Source: Allohahella sp002354735
GTDB taxonomy: Bacteria > Pseudomonadota > Gammaproteobacteria > Pseudomonadales > Oleiphilaceae
Length of the DNA stretch: 64,000 bases
Assembly: GCF_047946665.1 (NCBI RefSeq)
Contig: NZ_CP172312.1
Span: 4,464,001-4,528,000, forward strand
Reading direction: 5' to 3'
Shown here: in pieces, positions 35,382 to 43,996 of the stretch
Layout of the letters: every line of letters begins with the position of its first letter
Position numbering within the stretch: position 1 is the first letter of the stretch
Position numbers and translations under genes: made by a program
The notes under the pieces: generated by a model
Database searches by the model: none
What the model was told of the DNA's origin: nothing
What the model saw: only the letters and a program-made list of their open reading frames with translations

Positions 35382-35651
35382 ATGTCATTATCAGCTGAAG
35401 AAAAAGCAGGCATCCTGAAGGATTATCAGACTCAGGAAGGCGATACCGGTTCACCGGAAGTCCAGGTCGCTCTGTTGACGCACAACATCAACAAGCTGCA
35501 GGATCATTTCAAGGCTCACAAGCACGATCACCACTCACGTCGTGGTCTGATTCGTATGGTCAACCAGCGTCGCAAGCTGCTTGACTATCTCAAGCGCAAG
35601 AATGATGAGCGGTATCTGAGCCTCATCCAGCGTCTGAGTCTGCGTCGTTAG
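35382..35651 (+). CDS. rpsO: 30S ribosomal protein S15
   Basis: S15 binds 16S rRNA early in 30S assembly and forms bridge B4. The 89-residue protein has the full family length and the landmarks 'GDTGSPEVQVALLT', 'HKHDHHSRRGLIRMVNQRRKLLDYL', summarised by HDHHSRRGL, and 'LSLRR' at the end. A GAGGAAATAT ribosome site precedes the ATG. It lies just before pnp, as in most gammaproteobacteria. Confidence 0.98.
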   Translation: MSLSAEEKAGILKDYQTQEGDTGSPEVQVALLTHNINKLQDHFKAHKHDHHSRRGLIRMVNQRRKLLDYLKRKNDERYLSLIQRLSLRR

Positions 35652-35676
35652 TCATTTCTCCGTTCTTCATAATCCT

Positions 35677-35706
35677 TTGGCAGCTCAGGCTGCCGAGGGT
35701 TATAAT
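35677..35706 (+). promoter_or_regulatory. Promoter of pnp in the rpsO-pnp spacer
   Basis: TTGGCA (35677-35682), 18 bases, then a perfect TATAAT (35701-35706). The spacer contains a GGCAGC/GCTGCC inverted repeat (35679-35694) that overlaps the -35. The resulting leader of about 290 bases to the pnp start has no open gene that I can support. Such long pnp leaders are the site of PNPase/RNase III autoregulation in E. coli. Confidence 0.65.
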
Positions 35707-36003
35707 CCCCGCGTTCGTGTAGTAAACAATTGATTGTTCGAATCGCGAGGGACTTCCGTAAAGCCGAATTACTGGTCTGTGTTCCTGGTTCTGATGTGAA
35801 GCGATGCCTGCATCGTCTATGGGTAGAATCAAGGGCCGTCATGGCCAGTCCTAAATCGGTTTCTCAGAATTTCCTCGGTATTCGTCGTACGCATCAGTGT
35901 CTGTTGCCCGAATGAGTTCTCGTTGGGCGTCTCCGTATGGCTTTGATCAGCATTGCCAACTCTAGCGTCCAGCACTGATCCAACAATACTTGAAGGAAAT
36001 TCA

Positions 36004-38124
36004 GTGAATCCAATTACAAAATCATTCCGCTATGGAAACGCTCAAGTCACATTCGAAACCGGTCGTGTCGCTCGTCAGGCTACAGCGGCTGTCATGGTCA
36101 CGATTGATGATACGGTTGTGCTCTGTACTGTCGTTGCCCAAAAGGAAGCCGTGCCAGGCCGTGGGTTTTTCCCTCTGTCGGTCCACTATCAGGAAAAGAC
36201 CTACGCCGTGGGGAAGATTCCAGGTGGTTACTTCAAGCGTGAAGGCCGACCAAGTGAGAAGGAAACGCTTACTTCGCGTCTGATCGACCGACCAGTTCGC
36301 CCGCTGTTCAAGAAGGGTTTTGATAACGAAGTTCAGATCCTTTGTACTGTTCTCTCAGCTGGCAAGACCCAGGATCCAGACATCGCAGCGATTCTCGGCA
36401 CCGCAGCCGCTCTCGAGATTGCAGGTTTGCCTTTTGAGGGCCCACTGGCTGGTGCGCGTGTAGCGTATACCGACGAACTCGGCTACACGCTGAATCCAAC
36501 CTTCGAATACCTCGAAAAGTCACGTCTCGACATGGTTGTCGCCGGTACAGCTGATGCTGTTCTGATGGTTGAATCCGAAGCGAGTGAACTTTCCGAAGAC
36601 ATCATGCTCGGCGCTGTACTCTACGCCCATGAAGAGATGCAGGTCGCTATCGAGGCCATCAAGGATTTTGCATCCAAGGTCGATATTCCGAAGTTCGAGT
36701 GGACACCACCTTCAGTCAACGAAGAGCTCAAGGCGATTCTGGCCGACAAGTTCGGGTCACGCGTCGCAGAGAGCTACACGATTCGTCAGAAGATGGAGCG
36801 GTACAAGGCGCTTGGCGATCTCAAGAAGGAAGCTGTGGAGCAGCTGAAGGCTGACGAGAATGGCAACGGTTTTGATGCGGAAGAGATCAAGAGCTACTTT
36901 AGCAAGCTCGAGAAAGCCACTGTTCGAAATCAGATTCTTGACAAGCAGCCGCGTATTGATGGTCGTGACACCACGACTGTGCGGCCGATTTCCGTTGAAG
37001 TAGGTGTACTGCCGAATGCCCACGGCTCAGCACTCTTCACCCGTGGTGAAACGCAGGCTCTTGTAGTGGCCACGTTGGGTAGCACGCGTGACGTCATGCG
37101 CATAGATGCCCTGGAAGGCGAGAAGAAAGAGAACTTCCTGTTCCATTACAACTTCCCTCCGTACTCGGTCGGTGAAGTTTCGAGGATCGGTGGCGTAGGC
37201 CGTCGGGAGATAGGTCACGGCCGTCTGGCTCGTCGTGGTATTCAGGCGATGATGCCGAACTATGACGATTTCCCATACGCCCTTCGCGTGGTTTCAGAGA
37301 TCACCGAGTCCAATGGTTCCAGCTCGATGGCCAGTGTGTGCGGTAGCTCGCTTGCCCTTATGGATGCCGGTGTGCCGCTGAAAGCACCTGTTGCTGGTAT
37401 CGCAATGGGTCTCATCAAGGAAGGTGATCGTTTTGCAGTACTGACCGATATCCTCGGCGACGAAGATCACCTCGGCGACATGGACTTCAAAGTGGCTGGT
37501 AGCAAAGGTGGTATCACTGCGCTGCAGATGGATATCAAGATTACCGGCATTACAGAAGAAATCATGGAGCAGGCGCTCAACCAGGCCAAGGATGCGAGAC
37601 TGCACATCCTGGGCGAGATGAACGCTGTTCTGGCGCTGTCACGTGAAGAACTGGCGGACAATGCACCGAAAATGAAAACCATCAAGATCGATGCCGAGAA
37701 AATCCGTGACATCATCGGTAAGGGCGGCGCAACTATCCGTTCTATCTGTGAAGAGTCTGGTGCATCCATCGACATCGAAGACGACGGTACCATCAAGATA
37801 TTCGCGGCGGACAAGGCGTCTTCCGACAAGGCCCTGTTCCGTATCAATGAAATTACTGCTGAAGCGGAAATCGGCCGTGTGTATCAAGGTCGCGTGGAGC
37901 GGATCGTGGACTTCGGTGCGTTCGTCAACTTCCTGCCTGGCAAGGACGGTCTGGTCCACATCTCGCAAATCTCCCAGGAGCGCGTCGAGAATGTGTCTGA
38001 CTACATCAAGGAAGGGGACATGGTGCCTGTGAAGGTGCTGGACGTCGACAATCGAGGCCGCGTGAAGCTGTCCATGAAGGAAGTGACCGAAGAAGACAAG
38101 GCTGAGCTGCAGTCTGCAGAATAA
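36004..38124 (+). CDS. pnp: Polyribonucleotide nucleotidyltransferase (PNPase)
   Basis: PNPase is a phosphorolytic 3'-5' exoribonuclease of the degradosome. With GTG 36004 (GAAGGA 8 bases upstream) it starts MNPITKSFRYG and has 706 residues, typical for the family; the frame is open to 35953 but that extension is not conserved. It has two RNase PH-like domains, with 'RREIGHGRLARRGI' in the active second one, a KH domain ('KIRDIIGKGGATIR') and a C-terminal S1 domain ('GRVERIVDFGAFVNFLPGKDG', near 620-690). Confidence 0.97.
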   Translation: MNPITKSFRYGNAQVTFETGRVARQATAAVMVTIDDTVVLCTVVAQKEAVPGRGFFPLSVHYQEKTYAVGKIPGGYFKREGRPSEKETLTSRLIDRPVRPLFKKGFDNEVQILCTVLSAGKTQDPDIAAILGTAAALEIAGLPFEGPLAGARVAYTDELGYTLNPTFEYLEKSRLDMVVAGTADAVLMVESEASELSEDIMLGAVLYAHEEMQVAIEAIKDFASKVDIPKFEWTPPSVNEELKAILADKFGSRVAESYTIRQKMERYKALGDLKKEAVEQLKADENGNGFDAEEIKSYFSKLEKATVRNQILDKQPRIDGRDTTTVRPISVEVGVLPNAHGSALFTRGETQALVVATLGSTRDVMRIDALEGEKKENFLFHYNFPPYSVGEVSRIGGVGRREIGHGRLARRGIQAMMPNYDDFPYALRVVSEITESNGSSSMASVCGSSLALMDAGVPLKAPVAGIAMGLIKEGDRFAVLTDILGDEDHLGDMDFKVAGSKGGITALQMDIKITGITEEIMEQALNQAKDARLHILGEMNAVLALSREELADNAPKMKTIKIDAEKIRDIIGKGGATIRSICEESGASIDIEDDGTIKIFAADKASSDKALFRINEITAEAEIGRVYQGRVERIVDFGAFVNFLPGKDGLVHISQISQERVENVSDYIKEGDMVPVKVLDVDNRGRVKLSMKEVTEEDKAELQSAE

Positions 38125-38217
38125 GCCTTGGCAGTGCTGTCCGAAGACCTCGAAATCAGGCTTCGGACACTACGGTCACTAGTATCGCAGGCAGGGGAGA
38201 AGATCCCTGGCCTGAAA

Positions 38218-38253
38218 ACAGAAACGGCGCCTCGGGGCGCCGTTTCTGTTTTT
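38218..38253. terminator. Strong bidirectional terminator between pnp and livF
   Basis: A perfect 14-bp stem (38218-38231 with 38236-38249) closed by a TCGG loop has T-runs on the plus side and a run of A on the left, so it can end both the rpsO-pnp transcript and the convergent liv transcript. Confidence 0.9.
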
Positions 38254-38276
38254 AACTCGTAGCCAGTCTGGCTGAA

Positions 38277-38978
38277 TCAGCCGCCGAGGTAGGCGTTCTT
38301 CACTGCGTCATTGGCGAGAAGTGCGTCTCCGGTGTCGTCCAACACGATGCTACCATTTTCCAACACATAGCCACGGTCTGCGAGTTGCAGCGCCTGGTTG
38401 GCGTTCTGCTCAACCAGAAAGATGGTCATACCCTTGTCCCGCAGCGTTTCAATCGTCGAGAAAATCTGCTGAATGATAATAGGCGCAAGGCCGAGCGATG
38501 GCTCGTCTAGGAGCAAAAGTCGAGGCTTGCTCATAAGAGCCCGCCCGATTGCCAACATTTGCTGCTCACCACCCGACATGGTTCCTGCACGCTGCTCCTT
38601 GCGCTCCGCCAGCCGCGGAAAGAGCTCGAACACTTCATCAAGGATACGGTGGAAACTGGCTTTGTCGGTAAAGAAGCCACCCATGTGCAGGTTCTCTATT
38701 ACAGTCATGCCTGAGAAGACTCGACGGCCCTCAGGTACCACAGCGATGCCCGAACGCATGATCTCAGCCGTAGGCAGTTCGTGAATTGGATTACCGTCGA
38801 ACTCGATAGTGCCGCTACTTGCCCGCGGGTCTCCGCAGAGTGTCATCAGCAGGGTCGTCTTTCCGGCACCATTGGCACCGATCAGAGTGACGATTTCGTT
38901 CTGCTTCACTTCCAGCGTAATTCCGTGAAGCGCCTCAATCTTGCCGTAATGGGCATGAACCTCATTGAAACGTAGCAT
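38277..38978 (-). CDS. livF: Branched-chain amino acid ABC transporter ATPase LivF
   Basis: This is one of the two ATP-binding subunits of a Leu/Ile/Val importer (BraG in Pseudomonas naming). It has 233 residues, with Walker A GANGAGKTT near 34-42, signature MSGGEQQMLAIGRAL and Walker B RLLLLDEPSLGLAP. It is the last gene of the minus-strand operon livJ-livH-livM-livG-livF; its start overlaps the livG stop. Confidence 0.96.
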   Translation of the reverse strand: MLRFNEVHAHYGKIEALHGITLEVKQNEIVTLIGANGAGKTTLLMTLCGDPRASSGTIEFDGNPIHELPTAEIMRSGIAVVPEGRRVFSGMTVIENLHMGGFFTDKASFHRILDEVFELFPRLAERKEQRAGTMSGGEQQMLAIGRALMSKPRLLLLDEPSLGLAPIIIQQIFSTIETLRDKGMTIFLVEQNANQALQLADRGYVLENGSIVLDDTGDALLANDAVKNAYLGG

Positions 38979-39733
38979 CAGGCTTCTCCCAAATAGGCTT
39001 TGATGACTTCGGGATTATTACGGATCTCTTCGGGTGTGCCAGTCGCCAGAGGCCGGCCCTGGTTGACCACATAGATTCGGTCCGATATGTCCATCACCAG
39101 TCCCATATCGTGTTCGATCAGGAGGATTGCCACGTTGTAGTCCAGCTTCAGGCGCATGATCAGCTCGTTGAGGTCGCGCGTCTCTCGCGGGTTCAGGCCT
39201 GCAGCCGGCTCATCCAGCAGCAGCGCGTGAGGCTCGGTTACCATGCATCGTGCGATTTCCAGCCGGCGTTGCTGACCGTAAGAGAGGTTGGCAGCTTCAC
39301 GGTTGGCTACCTGTATCAGGTCAAGCTTCTCGAGCCAGTAAGTGGCCCGCTCCATGGCGTCCTCTTCACGTTGACGGTAATTCTTGGTGGCGAACAGCCC
39401 GGCCAGCAGGCCTGTGTTGACGTGGCGATGCTGGGCGACGAGCAGGTTCTCGATCACGGTCATGCTGCCGAACAGACGCACGTGCTGGAAGGTACGCACC
39501 ATGCCCAAACGCGAAATCTTGAAGTCAGGCAAATTGTGGATAGGCGAGTTCCTGAAGCTGATTTCGCCGCCACTTGGCTTATAAAAGCCACTGATGCAAT
39601 TGAAAATGGTTGTCTTGCCAGCACCGTTTGGTCCTATGACAGACACAATCTCCTGTTCGTTCAGGTCAAGGTTTACCTGGTCGACGGCAACAAGGCCGCC
39701 AAAGCGCATGGTCAGATCTCTGACTCTCAACAT
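38978..39733 (-). CDS. livG: Branched-chain amino acid ABC transporter ATPase LivG
   Basis: This is the second ATPase of the importer (BraF), 251 residues. Walker A is GPNGAGKTT near 34-42, the signature is LSYGQQRRLEIARCM and Walker B is HALLLDEPAAGLNP, followed by the LivG-typical 'LLIEHDMGLVMDISDRIYVVNQG', recognised by EHDM. It overlaps livF by one base and follows livM by 5 bases. Confidence 0.96.
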   Translation of the reverse strand: MLRVRDLTMRFGGLVAVDQVNLDLNEQEIVSVIGPNGAGKTTIFNCISGFYKPSGGEISFRNSPIHNLPDFKISRLGMVRTFQHVRLFGSMTVIENLLVAQHRHVNTGLLAGLFATKNYRQREEDAMERATYWLEKLDLIQVANREAANLSYGQQRRLEIARCMVTEPHALLLDEPAAGLNPRETRDLNELIMRLKLDYNVAILLIEHDMGLVMDISDRIYVVNQGRPLATGTPEEIRNNPEVIKAYLGEA

Positions 39734-39738
39734 ATTTT

Positions 39739-41046
39739 CTACGACTCCTGTGAGGTCTTGATCTGAATGTGTGAACGCTTCACCGGCAGGAGCCCTTCAG
39801 GCCGCCATATCATCATCAGCACCATCATGGCACCGAAGATCAGCATGCGGTATTCAGCGAACTCCCTGGCTAGCTCTGGTAGAACGATCATGACGACAGC
39901 GGCGCAAATGACCCCGATCTGAGAGCCCATTCCGCCAAGTACGACGATGGCCAGAATGATGGCCGATTCTATAAAGGTGAACGATTCAGGACTGATGAAC
40001 CCCTGACGTGCAGCAAAGAAACAGCCGGCGAAGCCTGCGAAGCTGGCGCCTATAGTGAAGGCAGAAAGCTTGATGCCGGTCTTGTTCAAGCCGAGCGAAC
40101 GGCTGGCGATCTCATCTTCACGCAAGGCTTCCCAGGCGCGACCCACCGGCATTTTTGTCAGCCGACGAATCACGAACAAGGTGAGTAGGACCAGCGCCAG
40201 TGCGATAAGGTAAAGAAACATGACCTTGGTTTCCGAGCTGTATTCAAGCCCGAAGAATTCATGAAAAGTCAGGTTGCCTTCTTCCTTGGCACGTCGACCA
40301 AATTCCAGGGCTACCAGCGCTGGCTCCGGTTCAAGCTGTATCGCAGGCAGGGTAGGCTTTGGGATGCCGCCGATACCGTTCGGACCGCCCGTGAGATCCG
40401 TATGAATATTGAGAAGTTCACGGATGATCTCACCGAAACCGAGCGTCACGATCGCGAGATAATCGCCCCGCAGGCGCAAAACTGGAAAGCCGAGTAGAAA
40501 ACCGAAGAAAGCGGCTAACAGCCCGCCTATGGGCAAAGCCACCCAGAACGAGACACCCCAGTACTGTGACAACAGCGCATAGCTGTAGGCGCCTACCGCA
40601 TAGAAGGCGACGTAACCGAGGTCTAGAAGGCCGGCAAGACCGACAACGATGTTGAGACCAAGCCCAAGCATGACATAGATCAGCACCAGCGTGGCCAGAT
40701 CGATGTTGCCGCGATCACTGATGAAGGGCCAGATCAACGCGAGACAAAGCAGCGCTGCCAATGCCACCTTCTCGAACTTCTGCTTGAAACCATCGTCAAA
40801 ATTGAAGCGACCGTGGCTGGCGTGAACACCAAGGACGCGTTGTCGGACGGCGGTGATAGCCGGTCTGAAGAGCTGAAAGAAGAACACGGCAGCGACGCCT
40901 AGACCAATCAGGATCCAGGTCTCGGTATCGGCACCATTCACACTCAGGGTAACACCTTCCCGCTCCAGCTTGAGGCCGAGCAAGGGGAAAGTCAGGATGA
41001 ACATAATGACAGCAGCTAAAGCTGCGTTGGGTAAGGTTGAGCGCAT
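39739..41046 (-). CDS. livM: Branched-chain amino acid ABC transporter permease LivM
   Basis: This membrane subunit of the importer (BraE) has 435 residues. The first ~110 residues form an extra N-terminal module with about three membrane helices (DUF3382 type, usual in gammaproteobacterial LivM). The core permease follows, with 'LGLNIVVGLAGLLDLGYVAFYAVGAY', recognised by the GLAGLLDLGYVAF motif, and the coupling loop 'GRAWEALREDEIASRSLGLN' near 320. It lies 11 bases after livH. Confidence 0.96.
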   Translation of the reverse strand: MRSTLPNAALAAVIMFILTFPLLGLKLEREGVTLSVNGADTETWILIGLGVAAVFFFQLFRPAITAVRQRVLGVHASHGRFNFDDGFKQKFEKVALAALLCLALIWPFISDRGNIDLATLVLIYVMLGLGLNIVVGLAGLLDLGYVAFYAVGAYSYALLSQYWGVSFWVALPIGGLLAAFFGFLLGFPVLRLRGDYLAIVTLGFGEIIRELLNIHTDLTGGPNGIGGIPKPTLPAIQLEPEPALVALEFGRRAKEEGNLTFHEFFGLEYSSETKVMFLYLIALALVLLTLFVIRRLTKMPVGRAWEALREDEIASRSLGLNKTGIKLSAFTIGASFAGFAGCFFAARQGFISPESFTFIESAIILAIVVLGGMGSQIGVICAAVVMIVLPELAREFAEYRMLIFGAMMVLMMIWRPEGLLPVKRSHIQIKTSQES

Positions 41047-41057
41047 GCTGGCGTATC

Positions 41058-41981
41058 CTAGATTTTTTCGACTTCAGGCTTTCCGAGTATCCCCGTCGGC
41101 CGGAACAGCAGTATGAGAACCAGCAGCGCAAAAGCGACCACGTTGCGATATTCAGAGCTGATATAAGCGGCGGTCATGCTCTCGGCAACGCCAAGAATGA
41201 GACCTCCCAGTACAGCACCAGGTATGCTGCCAATGCCGCCGAGTACGGCCGCGGTGAAGGCTTTCAGCCCGGCAATAAAGCCGATGAAGGGATTGGCTAC
41301 GCCATAATGCATGCCGAGAAGCAGGCCAGCGACTGCCGCAAGGGCTGCGCCGATGATAAAGGTGATGGCTATGATCTTGTTAGTGTCGATACCGAGCAGA
41401 CTCGCCATCTTCATGTCTGCTGACACGGCACGACAGGCTCGTCCGGTACGAGATCTGGAAATGAACCAGGATAGCAACGCCATGCTGATCAGCGTGACCA
41501 CCAGGATGATCATCTGCATGTATGAGAGCGTGGCCTGGAAGGCGTCGTCATCACCCATCGTGATGCCGCCCGATACCATCTGCGGCAGCGCGACGTCCCG
41601 TGAGCTCTGACCCAGTAACACATAGTTCTGCAGGAAGATGCTCATGCCGATAGCGGAGATCAATGGAATCAGTCTGTTCCCGCCTCGCAGTGGACGGTAG
41701 GCCACACGTTCCAGTGCGTAGCCGAAAGTGCTCGAAATGAGCACCGTGGTGAGTAGCGCTATCAGGAAGACCACCGGCAGATATTCGATGCCAAGCATGG
41801 CCAGACAGGTGATGGCTATGAAGGCCACATACGTCGAGATCATGTAGATTTCGCCGTGGGCGAAATTGATCATTCCGATAATGCCATAGACCATTGTGTA
41901 GCCGATGGCGATGAGCGCATAGGCGCTGCCGAGGGTAATGCCGTTTATGAATTGTTGTAGGAAATAGTAGAAATCGCCCAT
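41058..41981 (-). CDS. livH: Branched-chain amino acid ABC transporter permease LivH
   Basis: This second permease (BraD) has 307 residues and about eight membrane helices. Landmarks are 'GITLGSAYALIAIGYTMVYGIIGMINFAHG' at the N-terminus, recognised by GSAYALIAIGYTMVYG, and the coupling loop 'GRACRAVSADMKMASLLGID'. It follows livJ by 130 bases that contain a terminator, so it is expected at lower dose than the binding protein. Confidence 0.96.
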   Translation of the reverse strand: MGDFYYFLQQFINGITLGSAYALIAIGYTMVYGIIGMINFAHGEIYMISTYVAFIAITCLAMLGIEYLPVVFLIALLTTVLISSTFGYALERVAYRPLRGGNRLIPLISAIGMSIFLQNYVLLGQSSRDVALPQMVSGGITMGDDDAFQATLSYMQMIILVVTLISMALLSWFISRSRTGRACRAVSADMKMASLLGIDTNKIIAITFIIGAALAAVAGLLLGMHYGVANPFIGFIAGLKAFTAAVLGGIGSIPGAVLGGLILGVAESMTAAYISSEYRNVVAFALLVLILLFRPTGILGKPEVEKI

Positions 41982-42007
41982 GTGTGATGCTCTTCTCTGA
42001 TCATGCG

Positions 42008-42034
42008 AAAAGCCCAGCTTGTGGCTGGGCTTTT
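42008..42034 (-). terminator. Terminator between the binding-protein gene livJ and livH
   Basis: An 11-bp inverted repeat (AAAAGCCCAGC / GCTGGGCTTTT, 5-base loop) ends in U residues on the minus strand. It lies about 78 bases downstream of the livJ stop and 26 before the livH start. This position is typical for partial termination, which favours the abundant periplasmic binding protein. Confidence 0.85.
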
Positions 42035-42111
42035 CAGTCTACATTCACTGTCGCCGCCAACAAGGCTGTAGCCATGGCAGCGGCGCCCGCAAAACGGTGG
42101 CTATCCTACCA

Positions 42112-43227
42112 CTATTCTGCAGCAGTTTTGGTACCATCCTTGTGCCAATTGTAAACTTCGAACTTGAAGTTCGCGATGTCGCCTTTCTCATTAAAGGCAA
42201 TCTCGCCCATGGGCGTCTGGAAGCTGTTGTTGTGAATGTATTTGGCGACCTTGGATGTGTCAGTGCTGTCTGCACCTTCTATAGCATCGGCAATGACCTT
42301 CACCGCAGCGTAAGATGTGAGGACGAAGGCGCCGCTCGCATCTTCCTTCTTGGCTTCGAATGCCTTGACCAGATCCTTGTTTTCTTCGCGCTTGTCGAAA
42401 GCTGGTGGCAGGGTCACCAGAAGTCCTTCGGAAGCGTCACCAGCAATGGTGCTGATATCCTTGTTACCTACGCCTTCAGGTCCCATGTACTGGGCTTTGA
42501 AATTCTTCTCGGCAGACTGGCGCAGTAGCAGGCCAAGTTCCGGGTGATAGCCGCCGTAGTAAACGAAGTCCACTTTCTCCTTCTGCATCTTGGAGATCAG
42601 CGAAGAGAAGTCCTTGTCACCCTTGTTGATACCTTCAAACATCACGACCTTGACGCCTTTCTCTTTGAGGCTGTCACGGACCGAAGTGGCAATACCTTCG
42701 CCATACTGCTGCTTGTCGTGAATGACGGCGACAGCCTTTGGCTTGACCTTGTCTGCGATATAAGTAGCGGCGGTAGGGCCCTGATCACTGTCCAGGCCGA
42801 TGGTACGGAAAATCATGGTATAGCCGCGGTCACTGATCTCAGGGCTTGTCGAGGCCGGGGTGATCATGACGATGCCTTCGTCTTCATAAATAGTCGAAGC
42901 AGGCTGGGTCGCACCGGAGCAGAGGTGGCCGACCACGAATTTGTAACCTTCGTTGACAATCTTGTTGGCTACGAGGTTGGCCTGCTTTGGCTCGCAAGCG
43001 TCATCGAAAATTTCTGCCTTCAGCATTTTGCCATCGACACCGCCGGCTTTGTTGATCTGCTCAACCGCCATCTTGGCGCCCATGAACTGCATGTCACCGT
43101 ATTGAGCGACATCGCCAGTTGCAGGGCCGGCAATGGCAATCTTGATGTCTTCCGCGATTGCTGTCATTGCAGTCATGGAGCAGGCCGCAAATGTGGCAAC
43201 CGTGGTCAGTCTTATAATTTTTTTCAT
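42112..43227 (-). CDS. livJ: Branched-chain amino acid ABC transporter substrate-binding protein
   Basis: This is a periplasmic binding protein of the LivJ/LivK/BraC type that delivers Leu, Ile, Val and sometimes Ala/Thr to the LivHMGF complex. The 371-residue protein starts with a clear signal peptide (MKKIIRLTTVATFAACSMTAMTAIAED, cleavage probably after AIA). The mature part begins 'IKIAIAGPATGDVAQYG', with the family disulfide Cys pair in 'DDACEPKQ' and 'GHLCSGAT', and 'TPASTSPEI'. The livJ symbol is by homology; livK or braC would serve equally. Confidence 0.94.
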   Translation of the reverse strand: MKKIIRLTTVATFAACSMTAMTAIAEDIKIAIAGPATGDVAQYGDMQFMGAKMAVEQINKAGGVDGKMLKAEIFDDACEPKQANLVANKIVNEGYKFVVGHLCSGATQPASTIYEDEGIVMITPASTSPEISDRGYTMIFRTIGLDSDQGPTAATYIADKVKPKAVAVIHDKQQYGEGIATSVRDSLKEKGVKVVMFEGINKGDKDFSSLISKMQKEKVDFVYYGGYHPELGLLLRQSAEKNFKAQYMGPEGVGNKDISTIAGDASEGLLVTLPPAFDKREENKDLVKAFEAKKEDASGAFVLTSYAAVKVIADAIEGADSTDTSKVAKYIHNNSFQTPMGEIAFNEKGDIANFKFEVYNWHKDGTKTAAE

Positions 43228-43465
43228 GTCCCACTTTTCCTGTTTCAGTATGAGAGGCTCATGCGGCGATCAATTCGGCCAGCATTGCAGCGATACTACT
43301 GGCAATTGCTCGCGGAGAAAAGTGGCAGCGTCAGGGTGACGCGGCGGTGCACTGGCCTATACTTGATAGTTGGACGTATTTTCAGACATCTACTCGCGGA
43401 GGAATCGTGACGGCAACAATCAGGCATCACCGTGGCGAACACATTTTGTCCGCCATGCGAACTCT

Positions 43466-43798
43466 ATGAGCAGCGAAGAAGGTCGACGTAGTCCCCGCCG
43501 GGCAGCTGGCTGGCGCTGTATTGCGCAAGCGCCTGATAAATCTATGAGCCTTTGCAAAGTTGAGAACGCTTCAGCACAGGGCTTCCTCCTCGATACAGAG
43601 ATTCAGTATCCATTAAATACCAGGCTTATGTTGCGTATAGAGGTCCGTCATGGCGGCAAAACCTGGGAGTTCCTCTGCATCGTTGTTGTTCGTCATAGCG
43701 TTATCCGAAGCGCAAGCTACATGGCCGGGACGGAGATCGAAAAAATCTCCGAGAAAGACGAAAAATTCCTTCACGATTACTCATTCAGCATCGTCTGA
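43466..43798 (+). CDS. PilZ-domain protein (probable c-di-GMP receptor)
   Basis: A single-domain 110-residue protein if ATG 43466 is the start; the frame is open to 43370 but the extra stretch is not PilZ-like. Both c-di-GMP contact motifs are visible: RxxxR (RRSPRR, residues 7-12) and (D/N)xSxxG as NASAQG (34-39). This type of protein usually controls motility, adhesion or exopolysaccharide in response to c-di-GMP; the target here is unknown. It stands alone between the divergent liv operon and aceE, with its own terminator-like hairpin. Confidence 0.8.
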   Translation: MSSEEGRRSPRRAAGWRCIAQAPDKSMSLCKVENASAQGFLLDTEIQYPLNTRLMLRIEVRHGGKTWEFLCIVVVRHSVIRSASYMAGTEIEKISEKDEKFLHDYSFSIV

Positions 43799-43814
43799 AG
43801 TCCCTCAGTAACCG

Positions 43815-43842
43815 CAGGCGCTCGATATCCGGCGCCTGTTTC
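43815..43842 (+). terminator. Probable terminator after the PilZ gene
   Basis: A CAGGCGC / GCGCCTG stem (43815-43821 with 43832-43838) with a 10-base loop is followed by TT then TCTG. The U-tract is poor, so the call is moderate. It lies 17 bases after the PilZ stop. Confidence 0.5.
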
Positions 43843-43996
43843 TGCGTTTATTCTTATCCAGCCCTTTATTTCCCTGCTCGATTGTTCATATAGTTGGGCA
43901 CGCCGAAAGTATGACGCAAGGCTGTGAGCCGCTCGTTTTCGTAGTTGCTATCTAGTGGTTCCTCATTAAATCGATAATAAAATTCAGGAGCGTTCG

